Source: Parietaria judaica
Lineage: Eukaryota > Streptophyta > Magnoliopsida > Rosales > Urticaceae
Assembly (NCBI GenBank): GCA_954871525.1
Contig: OX940866.1
Location: 36,282,521 to 36,346,520, forward strand
Reading direction: 5' to 3'
DNA length: 64,000 nt
Part shown: piece after piece, positions 23,307-36,808 of the stretch
Position numbering within the stretch: position 1 is the first letter of the stretch
How the letters are laid out: each line of letters starts with the position of its first letter
The notes under the pieces: model-generated
The model's input: the letters and a program-made list of their open reading frames with translations, nothing else
Databases searched by the model: none
Told to the model about the DNA's origin: nothing
Translations under genes and position numbers: made by a program

Positions 23307-26300
23307 TCAAAGAAACCTCCCTCCCGGGCCCGGCCCACCTGGGTTTCTGTAAGGGGTCGATCCTGGTGGACAGAACTCGTGCAAACCGTAACCGCTGCTC
23401 GCGTAATGCAGCGGCGGCTGCACTGGCTCAACCCCAAAGTTGCTCATCCTGTTGTGGTGCAATTCTGCCGCCGGCTGAGTCTGCTGCCACAGCGTTCCCA
23501 CCGGAGCCACACCATAGAAAGGGTTCAACCCGTAACCCGACGGGACGGCCGGGATATGGCTGACAGGGCTGAACCTCGTATCCTGACTCGGTGGATACTG
23601 GCCCCTAAACTGATGTCCGTATCCCGTGCCTAGAAGGGGACCACCGGAAAAACGAGCGAGGCGGTGCTCGTCTTCAGGGGTGAGGTACTTCTTCTCAATG
23701 TCGTTCATACTCTGCTGGCCACTGTTAGAAGGCATTCCGGCGCCTCTGATAACCCCAACAGGTTGCGTACCGTAAGAATGACTGTATACGCCTTCATGCA
23801 AAAGCGATCTTGGGCGATGCATCTCTCTGATGGGAGACAGGGAGGCAGGGGCGTTATCGTAATAAGGCAGCACGCTGGAAGAATGACGGTAGAAATCCTC
23901 GTGAGGATTGCTACGTGAAGGCATTCCGGCGCCGTGGATGGGCAAAGGGTCGTGGACGGCAAATTCGCGGGAAGAGTGACTATATATTTCCTCGGCTGAT
24001 TCATTGCTTGAATGCACTTTGACATTGTCAGAGTCGTAGTAAAGCGCAATATCCTCGTCAACATCGTCGTATCTCGGCTCTGGCAACACCCGATTTTTCG
24101 CGCTCTTGATTTTCTTGTTTTTCTTCGAAACCCAGCGCTGCTTCATGCGGTCATTCCCCTCGAGGACTGAAATGTCAGCGCTATCAGAAGGCAAGATCTC
24201 GTTACGCTCCTCCACGGATTTGACCACATCGGTTTTGACATAATCGGGACTAGGGATCGGATGATCGTCGCTGAGTTGTGCTTCGTCTATCGCGTTCGGT
24301 GGAACATCAGCCGTCGGAAGATCGACATCGTCATGGTGGTGTTTAAATCGGGTTATTCCACTGGGCTGGGCTTTTGGGATATGTCCTTGGGCTGCGGCGA
24401 TATTTCGGTGCTTAGCGGACCAACTCTGGTGGCTCCATAAGTAGAGCAGAGGCGGCGTCGTGCACCATTGATCCATTTGCTTGTCACTCGCGTTGATGGA
24501 TCCCGGCAAATAAAACGCCTGCAACACAGGGGATTAAAATACTAAATATCGTATCGCTCGCCAGTGAAAACTGAAAAGAAAAAAAAGGACGAAAACAGAA
24601 ATCATAGCTTCCTACCTTTCCCGATAGCAAACGACCGTCCTCCCAAATCAGACTGTACGGTTTGTTCTGCTCATCTAACCTGGTACAATTAATTAACAGC
24701 GTTAGTTTCATTTTCCACGGAGAATAAACATATTTGAACGGAATATTATGAAGATTAACAGGAAGCACTGACCTCGGGGTTTCCGGCGGAGCAATAAGGA
24801 TGAGTAGCTTCGGGTTAAACTCAAGAGCCTTTTCAAAAAATTGCCATGCTCTACCTCCTCTTACTCCAAAAGGTGGATTAAGCCCCATTACCTGACCCAA
24901 AATAGATCCAAAAACCGTCCCTGAATAACCGAGTAAAAACGTCATATAGAAGAAGAGAGACCGACCATTACCAAATTTGACCCTTCTGGTAAGTCTTCGA
25001 GGCCCACTCCCATCCAGTCCCTAATCTCAACATTGAAGTCTCTCTGGAAGAACAAAGACATAGTTATAAGTAACAGGATGTGGACACATACAAATACGTA
25101 TATGTATATATTTTATGTATGTGCTTCGGTAGAGCAATTTGGGTCCAGAAACGAGACAACACTATCAGGACACGAGACACTAATTTTTATATTATGTAAT
25201 TATCTCAAAATGAATTTATTAATGCTTTCTAGTACTGTGATAAGCTAAATGGGTCTAAGTAGGTCAACACGAAGAACACGATTAATAAATAGCCTTAGTC
25301 TCCGAGTTTGGGTCTTATCATAAAATACGATTAATAAATAGGGACGAGTTGAAGTCTAATTAATCAAAACAGATTCAAACGCGACATGGGACACAAATTT
25401 CTACTCATACACGGGCCCTACAAAGTTTATAAAACAATAAAACTTTCCAAAGGTCAAAATAAATAAACGTGGGGTATGAAATTGAACATAAGAAGACAGA
25501 TGGAAAATCGAAACATCACCTTTGGTGGAAATATATCGAAGTTTCTGAAAGAGCACTTTTTTCCCATTTCTTTGAGCTTTTTCTCCATGAGGACACTAAA
25601 ATCGTTCGAACCGCAACAGAAATCCACCAACTGTTCACGAAAAATAGTATAACTCACCAACAGTACAATACTAATCACAAAGATTGTCCATTCAAAGATT
25701 AAATTAGCAAATGGACATAATCGACAGGGAACATTTACATATAAGGCATAGATTTCACAAATTAAAAGTAAAGAGAACAATTGACAGCATTAAGGAAAGT
25801 CGAACCGTGTCACCATCTTGTAAGTACCAGTGGAGCCTATTGACAATCTGCAAAATAAAATGATTCATAACTGAAAGGCTTCAAAACAAAAGATTCTGCA
25901 AGTATATGTTTATAAAAATTGATAAAACGAAGGGCTGTTCAAATCGCATAAACTAAATGAGAAAATAATAAAATATGATACCTGTTGGATTTTCTCTGGC
26001 TTTGTGAAATGACGACCAAAGGATGTGTAGCGCCGTGAAATCAGAAAAGGGCCAATTTGATGTTTGAGCTTGGACTACAGCCAAAGAATAATCAGATAAC
26101 GTTTTTACAAAACAGAATAAGAAAAGTAGAATTAACCATTTTACGGACGTATTTACAGAACAAAAGAGTATAGATAAACTTAAGTCAACAACTCATAGAA
26201 GAGCATGGAAGAAGAAGAAACCTCATAATATATTAATCTTTCACCTAACAAAGTTGGGGCGTGAATTTTAAACAGAAAACTGATTTCGACACTGGAAACC

Positions 26301-29300
26301 GTAAAAATCCAGTACCGGTTTAGAAACCGGCTAATATCATGATTTGGACAAGTTATTTTAAATTACCTTTGGGGTTATATTATGATTTGTAAATGTTGTC
26401 TTTTAGTAAATTATTATTAGTAATTTGATTTCTTAAAAACCGGACTTTTTGAAGAAAAAAAAATCAATAGATAAAAAGTAATAGCCCGGTTACGAGTTCC
26501 ACCACTGCAAGAAAGTATTATAGAGAATGCAAGTCTTGCAAGGAATATACTAGTTTGACGAAAAACAGCATAAACCGGTAAATTGAACAACAAAACTTTT
26601 TGGAGAGACCAACCTTCCATCTATAGAGCTGTTGAATGATATCTCGAGAGCAAATGTCCGCCACATCTTCAATACGGCCTCCTCGGTCCAATCTACGTAC
26701 AGCTTCTCTAACGGCCTATATACACGCATAGAACATAACTAAATTCCAATGACATAAAGATATATCTCCAAATCAACATTTTTTTAATAAACGTACCTGA
26801 ACTGCAGCCTCCACTTTTCCCTGTGTGATTGATTTTTCATCAATATGTTTCAGTAAATTAGTAGATGGAAGTGTTTGATTTGATCTTATATCTTCGAGAG
26901 TGACCGTAGCTTCTACGCTTTTTATTATATCCAATACCCTGTACAAAGTCGAAGATAATCAATCTCTGTTTGACTATGGTTCAAAGTAAATATCAGAGTC
27001 AAAGGCCGTGAAAAGAGACTTTTTCCGTGAGTCATCATCTATTCTAATTCTGTCAGGCTCGGCTTCGGTACTAAGATCGTCATCTTCTCTTTGTTGCTCC
27101 TCTTGCGGTTCAATTTTAAATCCATGAGCTTCATAGAGCCTATTACCCAGTATGGCCTTCGGATCCTTTTTAGCGGCATAATCTACTTTTTTTACCACCT
27201 TGGGAAAACTTGATGATCCGGAAGTCAACTTTCCTAAACTTTGACCAGAAGATAATTTCCGAATCTTTTTTAGAGGAGCTGTTCTTTCCTGACGTGGCTC
27301 TTCCAAGTAGACTTTTCTCTTCAAGTCGTGTCCTCCCAAATCCATTTTCTTTTTCCTTTTTTCATCGAAAATGCGTCTCTCTTTCACAACGACATTCCTC
27401 TTTTCTTCGACCTTAGGAAATTTTATGTGATTTCTAAGAGGAGTGCCGACATCATCATCAATCTCGTGCTTTCTGAACAACAATTTAAAAAGCCATTGAG
27501 CAATAAATGGTAATCCCAAGAAAAACAAAAACAAAAAATGTTAATACCACAAGAATACTTACAAGCAATAAATGAGAATCCGATTCGGCAGTAGATCTTC
27601 CCAAGCCCTTTGAATTATACCCTCTTCCTCAATGCTTGTGAAAGAGATTTTCCTAACACAACAAAGTCAAATATCAATCCTCTATGATGTTAATATATTA
27701 AATAATATATTGTTTAAAGTCTACAAAAAGTGAGTGTTGTAGCAGAAAATGCAAGGAAATACAAATATTTATATACACACTGTCACACACACAAACAAAT
27801 GTATACCTTGGCAAACATTTCCGGTGATACGACTTGGGGCACCGCCTACACACTGCAAACTGAAGCTGAGAATCTTTTTTGTTCTCTCCTTGTTTGCAAA
27901 CAGAGCATCTATGAATTGGACATGTAAAAGATTCCCCGTTTGCAATCTTCTTCTCTTGATCTTCAGAGGCATCTTTATTATCTGGATGAAGCATATTTGC
28001 GACACAGTGTGGATGATAGAATTGGCCACAAGATGCATTCACACAGCGAAAGACCTAAATCGATACAGAAATATTGTTGGAAAAAATTTAAGGAAATGGT
28101 ACGAAATGCCCATTTTATGTCAAACCTTTTTAAAAACTACCCATTTGTGAGAGTAAAAAATACAAACAATGGGTAGTTTTTAAAAAGGTTTGACACAAAA
28201 TGGGCATTTCGTTCAAATAACATTTCTACTAATTACACAATAATTAGCACAAACTAATAAACTTTCTATACACGAATCTTTTGCTACAAATATGTTAATA
28301 TTTTCTACAAAATAATAAACACAACTAAATTTTTGGAACCACTTGTACCTCAGAGCCTGAATACTTATTGGAGGAGCCTAGTTTCCCGCAAACAAAGCAC
28401 TGGTGCTTTTTATATTTGCAATTATTACAGAGAAACTCATGCGTTGCCAATGCCTGCAAAGTTTATCGGTCATAAGAACACATAAATATAATCAGCGGAA
28501 ATACTACATATGTATGGTCATATAAAAATATACAAATAAAGTTAGTGGAATCAAAGAGCGATGGCATACATTCACTTTCGCTTTAGAAAAGCCGAGAGAT
28601 TCACAATCTTCAGCATCATCAACATGCGCATGGAAAGACCTAAGGCAGCTTCCTTCGCAGCTGCAATAAAACAATTTTTTTTTTTTACAGTTTCAACAAT
28701 TATTTTATAAATAAAAAATAACACCAAGAAAACCAAAAGTATCTTGTACGATCCAAAGTTGCAAATCAATCTTATAATTCCATTACCACGTATATAAATG
28801 ACAGGTTTGTTATAACAAAAATTGATAAAAGTGATTATAATAGCAATGACATACTATGTATCATAAAAGCGGTAGAGCAAACACAAGAGCATATAACACA
28901 TAAGTATATACATAACATATATATAAACACATACATACCATAAGAGCTCGCCACCATTATCACAAATACAGCAAACAGAGTCGAACAATCCATCATCCTC
29001 TGATTCGTCATCTTCCCCACCATCGATAGAATCATCATCTGAATCATCCACTATGAATTTTGTCATTGGTTTAGCTTTAGCTTGAATTCCCTGAAAAAAC
29101 AGTCACTTTACTCATTCAAGAAAAGGTTAAAAACATCCTATTCACAAAAATCGGCTTTAATGAACAAAGAACTGAGACAAAATCGATATAGACATTAATA
29201 CCCTGTCAGGCACGCCCTTCTTCAGAGGCTCCTTCAGGAACTCTACCAAGAACTGCTCAGAAAATATAAATTAATTATACTTCTAGGTTATATTAAATAT

Positions 29301-30074
29301 TTAAGTGATGAAAAAAATCAGTATCTCATAAACAACCATTCGAATTCCTTTAGGAAAAGATTCCAAGAAATTATAAACCGGGCTTTCATTAACTCAAATC
29401 AGGAACTTATAAAGACACCTCAAGCTTCTATACTCCGTGACTGACAAACATACAATTTATAAACAGCATAATGACAGGGAAGATTAAGTACCTTGGCTTT
29501 TCCTAAGGAACCAATCTTTTCAAGCGTTTCAGCGATTAGAGACTTATGAGCATGCAGATCATTCTCAGAAGGCCCGACCTCGTATGAACTATAAAAATTG
29601 ATCAAAACGTGAACAAATTCGCCAAAAAAAAAGTACTGAATATGTCTTAAGGTGTAGGTACCTGAAAGTTTTGGAAAGATGATCCCACAAAGATTTCTTA
29701 GACGACTCGGGATTTCTCTGCATGAAATGCAGAGAATGCACCGTAACCAAAACTGATCTAATTATGCCCTCGAAAACCTTCCTGGGCTTCTCAAGCTTGA
29801 ACCAGCTATTGTCCTTGGAGAGAACCGTAATCTCTGGCTTGTTCACATTGGAAAGATTGAACCTCCACGCGACGACATGCTTATGTATCGGGAGAAGCCC
29901 CTTATCGGCCGATCCTCGAAGAAAAAACTTCATGGCTTTGTCATCCGCTCTCTCGCTTTCCTTCCAAAGAACCGGCAAAGACGAAAGCGAAACCGGCTCG
30001 TTTTCGTCATCCTCGATATGGTAATTCGAGACACACAAATGCAAAGCTTCCTCTTCGTCATCGGACGAAGCCAT
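23307..30074 (-). CDS. EDM2: EDM2-type PHD-finger chromatin regulator
   Basis: Eighteen coding exons (sense order): 29662-30074, 29492-29588, 29202-29252, 28939-29090, 28570-28660, 28349-28453, 27807-28054, 27563-27652, 27020-27472, 26797-26938, 26614-26715, 25982-26074, 25806-25847, 25520-25630, 24972-25043, 24773-24891, 24616-24679 and 23307-24518, giving 1218 residues. The N-terminal domain contains SLWDHLSKTFR. Two PHD-type Cys/His regions follow (CCICDNGGELLCCEGSC near 225; CSVCKQG and FAVCRRCPKSYHRKC near 370-410), then a charged linker. A methyltransferase-like region has VDFCCGSNDFS (about 694) and GLNPPFG (about 760). A long Pro/Ser/Tyr-rich tail ends GPGPGGRFL. In Arabidopsis, EDM2 controls H3K9me2 and transcript processing at genes with intronic heterochromatin, including RPP7. 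The intron 26939-27019 has a weak donor (AAA|GTCTCT). EDM2-LIKE is the alternative identity. Confidence 0.93.
28101..28212. mobile_element. Near-perfect foldback MITE in EDM2 intron 6
   Basis: Arms of about 47-48 bp: the left starts ACGAAATGCCCATTTT (28101) and ends ACTACCCATTTGT (28148). The right starts ACAATGGGTAGTTTT and ends TGGGCATTTCGT (28212). Only about 16 bp separate them. The arms differ at very few positions, so the element is young or under conversion. It lies between exons 6 and 7 (intron 28055-28348) and would form a stable hairpin in the pre-mRNA. Confidence 0.8.
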
Positions 30075-30640
30075 TTCCTTGAACTGAAACCCCAATACAA
30101 GAACGCTCAACGACAATAGAAATCGACACAAACACATGCATACACACTCCTCCTGTATATATAATTACATATATACACCTGAAACACATTGATTGACTGG
30201 GAAAGCTACAAAGTACAACTATCTCGACTATTCTCACCATTTCTGAAGAAACTTGATAACCAAACCAAACAAAAACTCTCAAAAAATGACTGTTCTCGCC
30301 ATTTCTGTAGGAGCTTGAAAATCAAACACAGCGAAAAATCGTCCAAACTCAATTTCTCACTAAATCGCCATTAAAACCACGAAAAAATTCAAGGAATCTC
30401 TGTACTCATCAGAAACAGTCAAATTCCACGCAGGTGCCAAAAATACTGGGAAAAAAAATCAAAAAAATGAAAACTAGCGAAGAACAGAATCAGAAAAAGC
30501 AATGTCGGAGAGAAGATCTTGACCTGATCGAACGGAAACAACGAAGAACTGAAACCAAAATGCGACTCTTCTTCTTCTTCTTCTTCTTCTTCGTCACTCT
30601 CAAGTTTCGCGAATTCCCTCTTCTTTTTTATTAAAAAATT
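30075..30640 (-). other. EDM2 leader and proximal promoter, with GAA microsatellite
   Basis: The sense-strand sequence before ATG 30074 has a pyrimidine-rich tract ending TTTCAG about 12 bases upstream, which fits the 3' end of a leader intron. Further out, 30568-30594 is a CTT/GAA trinucleotide run (GAA on the sense strand). I see no upstream gene. Confidence 0.45.
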
Positions 30641-31733
30641 ATTTTCCAAATACTGCAAAAAAAAAAAATTATTAAATAAAAGTATTACATGATTGCCTAC
30701 GTGGCGGTATCCGAAGAGGTGACGTACGACATGGATTTAAGCGAAAAGTATTTAGAGATTTGGCGCACGAGTAAACGACACAAATTTGTATTTCTTTGTT
30801 GTCGTTTTCTTTAGTTATAAACGACATCTGATTTAAGCGAAATCGAACGACATGTATTTTATGGTTTATAATATCTTCCAAAACCATATTAGGCTGCTGA
30901 TTTTTAAAATTATTTTTATTTATTAAATCTTAAATGCTTGATTATGAAATTTTTATTTATAATGCTTGAAAATATTTATAATTATATTATTTATAAATTA
31001 ATCGTAGTTTTAAAATTCAAGCTATAAAATTTTATATTGAAAAAAAAAACTTAATTATATGAATAGATAATAAATAATAGCTTTTTAAGATAGCATTCAT
31101 TACTTCTTTTTTATTTTCTCCAATGATATAATAATATTTTTGAAAAAAAAATTTTAAAATCTCCCATTAATAATAATAATAATAATAATAAAAAAAGCAC
31201 CAACCTCAAACTCAAACGCACCCTTAGTATAGTTTGTAACTTTGTACATTGTAGTGTACAGTAATTAAAACGACGTGTCGTTTTATCACGTCAAGAAACG
31301 ACACGGATGAAAAAGACATCACTTTGTTTGGGCTATTGCTGCTCAATTACTTTACGAGATCACTTTGTTTCACGAAAACGACAAGACAATCTGTACAGCA
31401 AACGACATGAAAAATTACAAAAATGAAAGAATTATGATTGTATAATTCCAAGCTTAACACATGAAAAAAATTATTATCAAAAGAATACATCACAGTTAGA
31501 ATAATAAATAAATAAACAAATAAATAAAATCAAGCCAAAAATTCCCATCAGTTTTTTTTTTTTTTTTTTTGAATTTTCCTTTTTCTATAAACATCTAATC
31601 TTTTTTACACATTCTCTAATATCTAAACATAGCACATTTCTTGAACTAAGAAATTTGCTCATATTACACAGTTGTGAGTTGGTCAAAATCTACAAACCCG
31701 ATTCGTAGAACAACACTTCCGTTGAATTCGCAG
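30641..31733. other. Spacer EDM2-fimbrin with AACGACA words and a small palindrome
   Basis: An AT-rich spacer. Words of the type AACGACA/TGTCGTTT recur at about 30774, 30805, 30822, 30847, 31268, 31295 and 31377. At 31268-31283, AAACGACGTGTCGTTT is an almost perfect 16-bp palindrome. A TAA trinucleotide run lies at 31169-31190. The fimbrin 3' UTR must lie in the last few hundred bases. No gene seen. Confidence 0.45.
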
Positions 31734-34700
31734 TCACTCTGTTGCCGGAACTTCCTCCGGTACAACAAACGAGGAGGCAGTAATGTCATCGGGGGCGTCG
31801 TCGTCGATGCTGAAGCCAGAGACTTCGCCGGCCAACGACGATATCTCTTCCTCACCGGAGACTGACGGCGCCGGAGAAGATTCGGGCGAGGAAGTGCCCG
31901 TCGTGGTGCCGCTTGCGTCGGTCGCTGTCGACGATCCTCCGTCGGTGTCGTCCACCGGCTGTTGGAGGCTCCAGAACATAATGCTCGCCGCCAACATGAG
32001 AATCATCTTGTGGTTCACCTACAAAAGACGTCGCCGATTCGGTTCTTAGGGTTCCAAATTCGACATTTTTCGGGGGGACTTTATCATTACTTGCAGCTTA
32101 AGTTATTAAGGCTTACCTCCATGATATCTTCCGGCAACAAGAAGATGGAACAACCGAGCTTCCGAGCGACGCTAATGATGTACGTTGCGTTCAATTTCTT
32201 TTCGTCGTCTGAAAATCAACGAAAAATAGAAAATTAGGTCTCCAATTTTGTGTTAGTTTGGAAAACGTTTCCGACAAGGTATGAGAGGAGGAGGATCAAA
32301 TCATGCCTCGTTCGCCCTTCGTGACGAGGTTCCAATTGACGACTCTAGGCTCGACGGCGCTGAGAAGCTCGAGGAAGAATATCCCGCTCGATAGGCTCTT
32401 CTCCTGAACACAAAGCCGGTTTCGAAAGACTACTCATCAGCTACGTTTTATCGATCAGAACATCATCGATCAGATATTCATTAGACAGACTAAAAACAAA
32501 CCTTGAAGCTCTCGATGTGAGAAGTTCTGCCCGAGCTTTTCACTTTCCTATTCGCCCAACTCAGAATATCGGCGTCGGTCATTTCCTTTCCGTGGGAGCT
32601 ATGAGATCTCAAGTTCTTCAAAAGCTGAAGCATATTGATCTTCATTAACTGCCACAAGAACGCTGCGATTCGAGGAAAAGAAATGTCAGAAGTCAGATCG
32701 TCATTTGTTTCGTGGAACTTTCAACCGGGAACGAGATTCATATAATTACCGAGTATGAGCTTCTTGTTTCCTTGAACTATGTCGTTCCCGGCCACGTTTA
32801 CCAGTGAGAGCTTTAACTGCTTCCCGATTTTAACAACTTGGTTGCAATTTTCGACTTTACGAAATGGCATTTTGATTGGCGGTTTCGTCGCGTGCTTCCA
32901 GTGGACCGATCCCGGGGAAACTTTATCGAGCACTTCCAGAAGAATCCATCTGCGTTTCAATAATAGTTAGAACTTATTTCAATATCGAAAAAGGCTATTT
33001 AATTTAAGGACACGGGCACACCCGTTTTTGACATCCTCGAACACGTTATGGACATAAGTATCAATCCCTAAGCTGTTGATCCAGAGCCGGAAACATCTCT
33101 CTTCTCTACACGCTTGTATATCATCGGGCATCATCTCGGCATAAGAGAACTTCCGACTGTCAGTGGAGAGCCCGGTTCTGCACAACGAAGAAAAAAAATC
33201 AATTCTGTTTCAACAAGATAAAGACTAGAGAAGCTCTATATAGTTTCCGTGAGTTCGGAACCTTTGGTGGAAGATCTGCGTCACGAATGCCAGGTTTAGA
33301 TTTGCCGAGCCATCGACGATGTCGTTCGGAGATAAGTAACGCTTGCAGTCCATTCTCTCTGCGTGATCGAGAATGAGCTTTGCCCTCTCGCTCGGGTCCT
33401 TGGTGTCCAATGTGGCGGGGCTGCAGTGCTCCGGAGCGAGGACATTGAGTAGGTAAGCGTAAGCCTCTCCGTCCTGTAAAACCGTTACATCAAGAGCAAG
33501 AACACGAGCAATCATTAATCAAACTCATTATAAATAGCCAAAGTACCCTTAGGTCGGACGAGAAATTCGTGACGGGTTTCTTGTACCCGGCTTTCTCGAG
33601 ATGAAAGTTCATCCATCGCAACAAGACTTTATCAGGCGGTAAGCTCATTAGCTCCTCGACATCCTGAAATATCGGTCATACACATCAGGCAAATTGCTTA
33701 CATGTTTAACGTGCTAATTTCCCGTAAAGATTGAACCCAAAATAACATACAAACTTGTTTACCTTGCTATCATCCACCAATTCCACAAGCTGAGGTGTTT
33801 TTCTAAGGTTGAGATCTGCCAATAGTTGAATCTTCGGTTTCCCAAAAATAACACAAACATGAACATTAGACCGAAATGCATGTATCTACAACAATAACAA
33901 AAGCTTGTTTTACACGCAATGTACACGATAACTAAGTTTCGATGAGTACCTTTATGATTTGGGATATCAATCCTAGCAACAAATGCGGCTGCAAGTCAGC
34001 AAATCAACCCTTAATTGAACTTCAAGTCCCGAGCAATCGTGAACTAGAAATAAAGGCGAAAGAATATAATGCATAACTTACCCTTCCTTCAACCAAATCT
34101 TGTGTCCCGATATTCACCACTGTGCAGCCAATAGCCTTGGCAGAGTTAAGGCAGAGAGTGTGATTCTCATTCCGCTCCCACGGATTCAAATCCCGTTTTG
34201 TATTAATAGCCCGCTCGTCTATCGTGCCCGGAACGGCAATGTTGATGAGCTTACTGCATAACCCCAACATTTACCGTCGATCATTCTCTACAAAATATCG
34301 GTTTTACACACTGCAAACAATTTAGCCGACACATATCTCTAAGCTTAAGTACCATATGAGAACTCCGTCCTTCGCAAGATTAAACAAGTCATTCGTGGCC
34401 GGGTCGAGCGGGAGATACTGCTTCAAGAACGGATCGTCCCCGAGGTAGCTGTTAACGTGAGCCACATACAAAGCTTTCTCCGACTCGCTGATCGTGTGGA
34501 GAAGAGTCGTCGTCGCCGCTTTTAGAAACGCCCACGAGTTCTTGGCGCTGCCCGACTTATCAGTTGCTCGGCCCTGAAGATTCAGATACACCTGAAACCG
34601 ACACACTTGATTATGACTCTACTTAACAAAGTTTATCAAACGAAGCATAAACGGTAAAAAAAAATGCTCACTCTCAAAAAGCCTTCAAATTCAATTTCAT

Positions 34701-35013
34701 CACTGAAGTCAGAACCTTGCTCTTCCAGAATCGTCCGAATCTCGCCCTCATTGTACATATCACGGAACGCCTTCAGCTTAGCCATTAGAGGCGGTAAGTC
34801 TTCGACCGTGAATTTACCGTTCTGGTTCACTATTGCAATAAACTGGAAAAAAAATAATCCACGATTAACATTCTAACAATAAAAACACGATTTAAGTAAA
34901 TCAATTAGAGCTCCGTGAACGCTTACTTTTGATTTGAGACTCCGAAGCTCGACTTGCGAAAACTGGCTTTGAAGCCACTGGTCCGAAACAAGAACACCCG
35001 AATAGCTCGTCAT
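31734..35013 (-). CDS. FIM: Fimbrin (plastin), actin-bundling protein
   Basis: Fourteen exons (sense order): 34927-35013, 34672-34842, 34353-34591, 34082-34253, 33950-33988, 33763-33831, 33547-33663, 33262-33473, 33022-33177, 32750-32949, 32502-32662, 32307-32403, 32117-32208 and 31734-32018, giving 698 residues, normal for plant fimbrins. An N-terminal EF-hand-like region lacking Ca2+-binding loops is followed by two tandem pairs of calponin-homology domains. Motifs include [34 protein letters not shown], the hinge-linked second pair with [23 protein letters not shown] and [10 protein letters not shown]. The tail is Ser/Thr/Glu-rich and ends VPEEVPATE. The protein crosslinks actin filaments into bundles. 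Intron 12 (32209-32306) appears to use a GC donor (CGAG|GCATGA), the only join I found that keeps the conserved [15 protein letters not shown] frame. Confidence 0.95.
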
Positions 35014-36513
35014 CTTCGATCCCCGAATTTAATATTCGGAATCTGCGCGATTCGGACACGACAAACAAAGAACATAAATAATCAGAATCAGAAACTACTA
35101 ATTCAGATCCAAGCAAATTCATGAATTCTGCAATTAAATCAGAGTTTGGTGGTTGATCATCAGACTCACCAACTCGGTCCCCACCAACATTAAATAACAA
35201 AAAAATAATCTTTATTCATAAATTCATTGACTCATCATCAGAAATATTAGATTCTGAAGTCAACCATGAAAGATTTCGAAATGAAGAACATCAAGCAATA
35301 CATGCATATCGTGAAGTATGAACACATCAAATTCGTATGAAAAAATGCATGCAAATCAAAGGAAAAAGAAAGCCCAGTTGAGGAAACGTGTAGCAGAAGA
35401 AAACCCAGAACTGGATTACCTGAAAGAAGATGAGAAAGACGAACAAGATTGAGTCTTGGCTCTGCTCAAGAACAATGTATGAGACAGAAAGAGAGGTCGT
35501 TATGTATGGCTAATTGCATCCATGTTTTCCTTCATGGAAGAGCAAAGTGATAGAGAGAGAGAGAATTTGGCATTATTAAGAGCCTCACTCTACTTTCTCA
35601 CACACCGACTCGATCGCTTGAGATTTCACACGTCTCACGGCGGTTAATTTTAGTCTACGCGCTTGTGCATGGCATGCTCCGTGAGGACTCGCTCATGCCA
35701 TGTCACGCACCCCGATTCCGATTCTGATTCCGGTTCGTGTACCTGTTCTTTGATTCTGTTACGTCCGGCCGGTCGATATACGTGCCCGAACTGGATTTCT
35801 AATTTCCGGTTCGGGATTTTTAACATATGTGTATCTGTTCTTTAAGGGGCTGTTTGGTTATGCTTTTCGTGTATTTTATTTTTAATTAAAAAAAATGGAA
35901 TTGTATTTTTTGTTCAATTGTATTAAAATAAATAAAAATAATATTTTTTAAAAGGACGTCAAAACTATTGTTTCCTGTGTATTATTGGATTTTTCTCGGC
36001 GTAAGTTTTCCAACGGCATATATCACATCTGAGATTCATAAGAAATAAAAATAATAAAATATATATTAAAATAGTTATACCAAGAGAGAGAATAACGAAG
36101 TGTCAAATTTTTATTTTATAAATCGGATAGAAAGTTTTGATTTCAGAATAAAACCGACCGGAATTTCATCAAGGCTGTCTGCTCAGTTCTTTGTTCAGCT
36201 ATGACCTGATTCAGAGCCATTACTAATTAAGAAATATGTATGATATTTTTTTAGTGAATTTTTTTTATGAATATTTAATTTAAACCACGTAAAATTTGGA
36301 AGATAAGATAATTATAATGTATAAATATATATACCACATATCATACCGTGAACAATCGTAAGTGACAGAAGATCATACAATGACCCAACGAGAGAGTGAT
36401 ATAATTGAATATTCAACTGATTTCTTATATGAAATACAATAAAACAACGAAAAAATAAAGATATTATTAGAAAATTTCGGAAGATAAAAAGAAATTCACG
36501 ATGAAAAAACGAT
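35014..36513. other. Fimbrin leader/promoter and AT-rich spacer
   Basis: Immediately upstream of the ATG the sense strand has a leader-like stretch; an unplaced leader intron is likely, since fimbrin-type leaders are often split. A short GA run lies at 35552-35563. At 35850 AGGGGCTGTTTGGTT resembles the terminal repeat of common plant MITEs, but I found no partner. Nothing else is recognisable to 36513. Confidence 0.4.
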
Positions 36514-36521
36514 ATTGCCAC

Positions 36522-36808
36522 TAGAGCTGTGGGTGGCGGCGTCGCGACCCGTCGCGGCTTGGTCGCCGGAAATCGCGAAACCTGCCGTCGCGATGCGCCG
36601 CGGTGTTTCCGGTCGCGATCTGTCGCGGCTTGGTCGCGAGAGAGAGAGAGATTGTGAGACGGAGAGACAGAGAGAGAGAGAGTCGCGATTTGTGCTCTCC
36701 ATCGCGATTCATCGCGATTTTCATGCCGGAATCGCTAACCGTCGCGACCCGTTCCTCCCCGCCGCGACGCGCCGCGAACCCTGTTCACGATTATTTTCTG
36801 CAGCTCTA
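36522..36808. mobile_element. hAT-type non-autonomous element (MITE), GC-rich, 287 bp
   Basis: The ends are inverted: TAGAGCTG at 36522 and CAGCTCTA ending at 36808. The flanks are an 8-bp target duplication with one mismatch, ATTGCCAC (36514-36521) and ATTGCTAC (36809-36816). An 8-bp duplication and TA(A/G)NG-type ends are hAT hallmarks. The interior is far more GC-rich than its surroundings and full of TCGCGA/TCGCGG words plus two GA runs. It has no coding capacity. Confidence 0.85.

Noticed and set aside
23705..24064. Second minus-strand frame inside the last EDM2 exon
   Set aside because: It is out of frame with the conserved EDM2 tail and has no start or splice context of its own.
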